The translations under genes were made by a program, and so were the position numbers. Positions 13,747 through 15,025 of a DNA stretch of 15,025 bases are shown in pieces. The stretch comes from DATMNI01 sp035570275. Lineage in GTDB: Bacteria > Acidobacteriota > Terriglobia > Bryobacterales > Bryobacteraceae. Every line of letters starts with the position of its first letter. Positions within the stretch are counted from its first letter, which is position 1. The DNA is taken from NCBI GenBank assembly GCA_035570275.1, contig DATMNI010000390.1, positions 1-15,025 of the forward strand. The letters are read 5' to 3'. The notes under the pieces are model-generated. The model saw only the letters and a program-made list of their open reading frames with translations. It did not search any database and had not been told where the DNA came from.

Positions 13747-13893
13747 GACCGGCAAAGCGCGCAGTTCGCTGGCAGCGTCGGCATGCCACAGCACCTTGAG
13801 GGGCACACCGGTCTTCATCACGGAAAGCGCCAGGTTGCCGGGGGCTTCGAGTGCAGACCTTTTGAGCTGTACTACGTCGCTCACGCGAAGGCC
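13747..13893 (-). pseudogene. Relic of a second integrase gene
   Basis: About 147 bp match the integrase gene at 11413-11559 with roughly 85-90 percent identity by eye. In the - frame it reads RVSDVVQLKRSALEAPGNLA, then SVMKTGVPLKVLWHADAASE and ALPVP, i.e. from the catalytic Arg to just past the catalytic Lys. Both sides lose similarity at once; the His-x-x-Arg and Tyr parts are absent. It is a fragment left by an earlier related element or by a recombination event. The surrounding 13,894-14,103 holds no gene I can support. Confidence 0.85.
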
Positions 13894-14103
13894 CGCAACC
13901 TTGATTAATTAAGCGCGCGTCCAACCTTAAAGGACGCGGCCAACCGGGGGTTCGCGATGAAGAACGGCAGGCTCCGGCGGCCTGGCAGACGTCGTGCATG
14001 CGGCGGCCGCTGCAATGCGGCTACCGGGCGCGGGGTGACGAAGCCGTTCTTCGGCGCAGGCAAACCCGGCCGGCGTCAGACGGTGGTTCTGCCGCATCAT
14101 GCT

Positions 14104-14901
14104 CTATCGTAGATCCGCCGGGCCGCTGTACTCAAACAGCAGGCTCGCGCACGTCATTCCCGCTTCGGCCTTCATCAATTCCGAGTTGTCCAGCGCCATC
14201 ACGCGCCACCCCATGCCGTCCAGAATCCGCGCCGTTCCTGGAAAGCAATCCGCCACTATGGCTGCGTCCCCGACGATGAGCACGTTGGCAGCCTCCGGCT
14301 CGTCCGCCGGCACATCCACCAGACGGTAGCCCTCGAGCGCCGCGCAATCGGCCCACTCCCGGTTCACCAGCATGGTTCGTTCGCCCAAATATTCGCCCAG
14401 GTAAGACCAAGCCGACTTCAAATGCAGGCACCCTCGGACTGGGACTGGTTTCACCTCGTAATCGAACGGGCGCAGCGCCTCCGCCAGTTGCTCCACCCCG
14501 GCCGCGTTGGTCCGTCCGGAGGCCCCCACGAACAGCCTTCGGCCCGCCCGCACCACGTCCCCGCCTTCCAGCGTGGCCGGCGCCTGCATCCATCGCAGGT
14601 CGCGGAACTGCCGCAGCACCAGCGCCAGGCTCCCGGCTTCCGGCCGCCGGGACGCCGCCCCCAACCGCGCCATCACCGCCACTTCTTCCACCACTACCGC
14701 CGGGTCCTCCACAAACACGGCGTCCGGCAAATCCGGTTCGGCCGGCATCGAAATCACCGCGGCGCCCAACTCTTCAAGGCAGGCCTGATACCGCCGATGC
14801 TGCTCCACGGCCCTTGGCACGTCGATGACTTGCCGTGGGCGAAACGAGAGTTCGCAGCGGTTGATCGACGGACTGACCGCCCGTGTGATGGCCGTTAGCA
14901 T
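14104..14901 (-). CDS. Dimethylarginine dimethylaminohydrolase (DDAH-like amidinotransferase fold)
   Basis: The 265-residue enzyme hydrolyses N-omega-methylated arginine to citrulline and methylamines; related enzymes act on arginine. Visible family residues: LPDAVFVEDPAVV (58-70, substrate Asp and Glu-Asp), LEGGDVV (111-117), GRTN (129-132), catalytic His160 in CLHLKSAWSYL and nucleophile Cys251 in AGMTCASLLFE. Length fits DDAH (about 255). The start at 14901 (MLTAITRAVSPS) is chosen since homology begins there; the open frame continues upstream only through low-complexity codons made by a tandem repeat. Close relatives include arginine deiminases, but the FVED and TCASLLFE motifs favour DDAH. 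Cytoplasmic; no partner gene adjacent. Confidence 0.88.
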   Translation of the reverse strand: MLTAITRAVSPSINRCELSFRPRQVIDVPRAVEQHRRYQACLEELGAAVISMPAEPDLPDAVFVEDPAVVVEEVAVMARLGAASRRPEAGSLALVLRQFRDLRWMQAPATLEGGDVVRAGRRLFVGASGRTNAAGVEQLAEALRPFDYEVKPVPVRGCLHLKSAWSYLGEYLGERTMLVNREWADCAALEGYRLVDVPADEPEAANVLIVGDAAIVADCFPGTARILDGMGWRVMALDNSELMKAEAGMTCASLLFEYSGPADLR

Positions 14902-14972
14902 GGAAGTTGCACGTTGCGCCAACGTACCAAACGCGACACCTGCCGTCAAGGCGCTACAGGCGTGCCGCCCCG

Positions 14973-15025
14973 ACCGGCCACCGGCCACCGGCCACCGGCC
15001 ACCGGCCACCGGCCACCGGCCACCG
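14973..15025. repeat. 7-bp tandem repeat, running off the window
   Basis: ACCGGCC is repeated 7 full times plus ACCG, without any mismatch, starting 72 bp before the DDAH start and continuing past the window end. A unit with overlapping CCGG and GGCC is self-complementary in part. Perfect identity implies recent slippage or selection. Confidence 0.9.

Noticed and set aside
13957..14109. Fifty-codon Arg/Gly-rich frame after the integrase relic
   Set aside because: Composition of noncoding GC-rich DNA and no ribosome site.
14902..15009. N-terminal extension of the DDAH-like protein through the tandem repeat
   Set aside because: The extra residues derive from the 7-bp repeat and Ala/Arg-rich codons; the conserved protein starts at 14901.
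1..15025. tRNA or tmRNA as integration target
   Set aside because: No cloverleaf or tRNA 3' end was found at the integrase side; the target is the GH51 coding sequence.

Overview
The window is the right-hand part of an integrated temperate tailed phage (roughly 1-12,310), followed by host chromosome (about 12,316-15,025). The DNA is GC-rich. The integrase type (Cys-rich N-terminus opening TPHRRHLKSC), the GH51 arabinofuranosidase and the dimethylargininase-like gene together suggest a soil Acidobacteriota such as Bryobacterales/Solibacter. That assignment is recognition from memory, not a search.

Prophage, left to right, nearly all on the + strand. A MuF-type head morphogenesis protein is cut by the left window edge, then comes a small Cys-rich/HTH-like protein and a compact serine recombinase with its own promoter. 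A DUF5681 small-terminase candidate and the large terminase overlap by 176 nt. Two coupled hypothetical genes follow, then a 343-nt gene-free stretch with a polypyrimidine tract and three palindromes phased exactly 20 bp apart. Next are an HTH/AlpA-like protein, a 52-aa gene, a small beta-rich protein, a zinc-ribbon protein behind a perfect 20-bp palindrome, and a coiled-coil protein. A second gene-free stretch (7,422-7,731) holds a strong intrinsic terminator and duplicated sequence modules. It is followed by a tail block (70-aa gene, putative tail chaperone, 751-aa tape measure, 86-aa gene), an excisionase-like HTH gene, and a convergent tyrosine integrase at the right end. Portal, major capsid, lysis, replication and repressor genes are not recognisable here; some presumably lie left of the window.

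Chromosomal flank. The integrase promoter abuts the C-terminal half of a GH51 alpha-L-arabinofuranosidase whose frame starts abruptly at the phage end, so the phage appears to have inserted into and split this gene. Beyond it are a 51-aa single-pass membrane protein, an approximately 147-bp relic of a second, related integrase gene, and a dimethylarginine dimethylaminohydrolase gene on the - strand. The window ends in a 7-bp tandem repeat upstream of that gene.

How it works together: terminase, MuF and the tail genes package and build the virion; integrase and the adjacent HTH protein probably integrate and excise the phage at the GH51 gene; the serine recombinase is an extra recombination activity inside the packaging module. 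The least explained parts are the phased palindrome array, the duplicated modules around the terminator, and the operator-like repeats at the two recombinase promoters.
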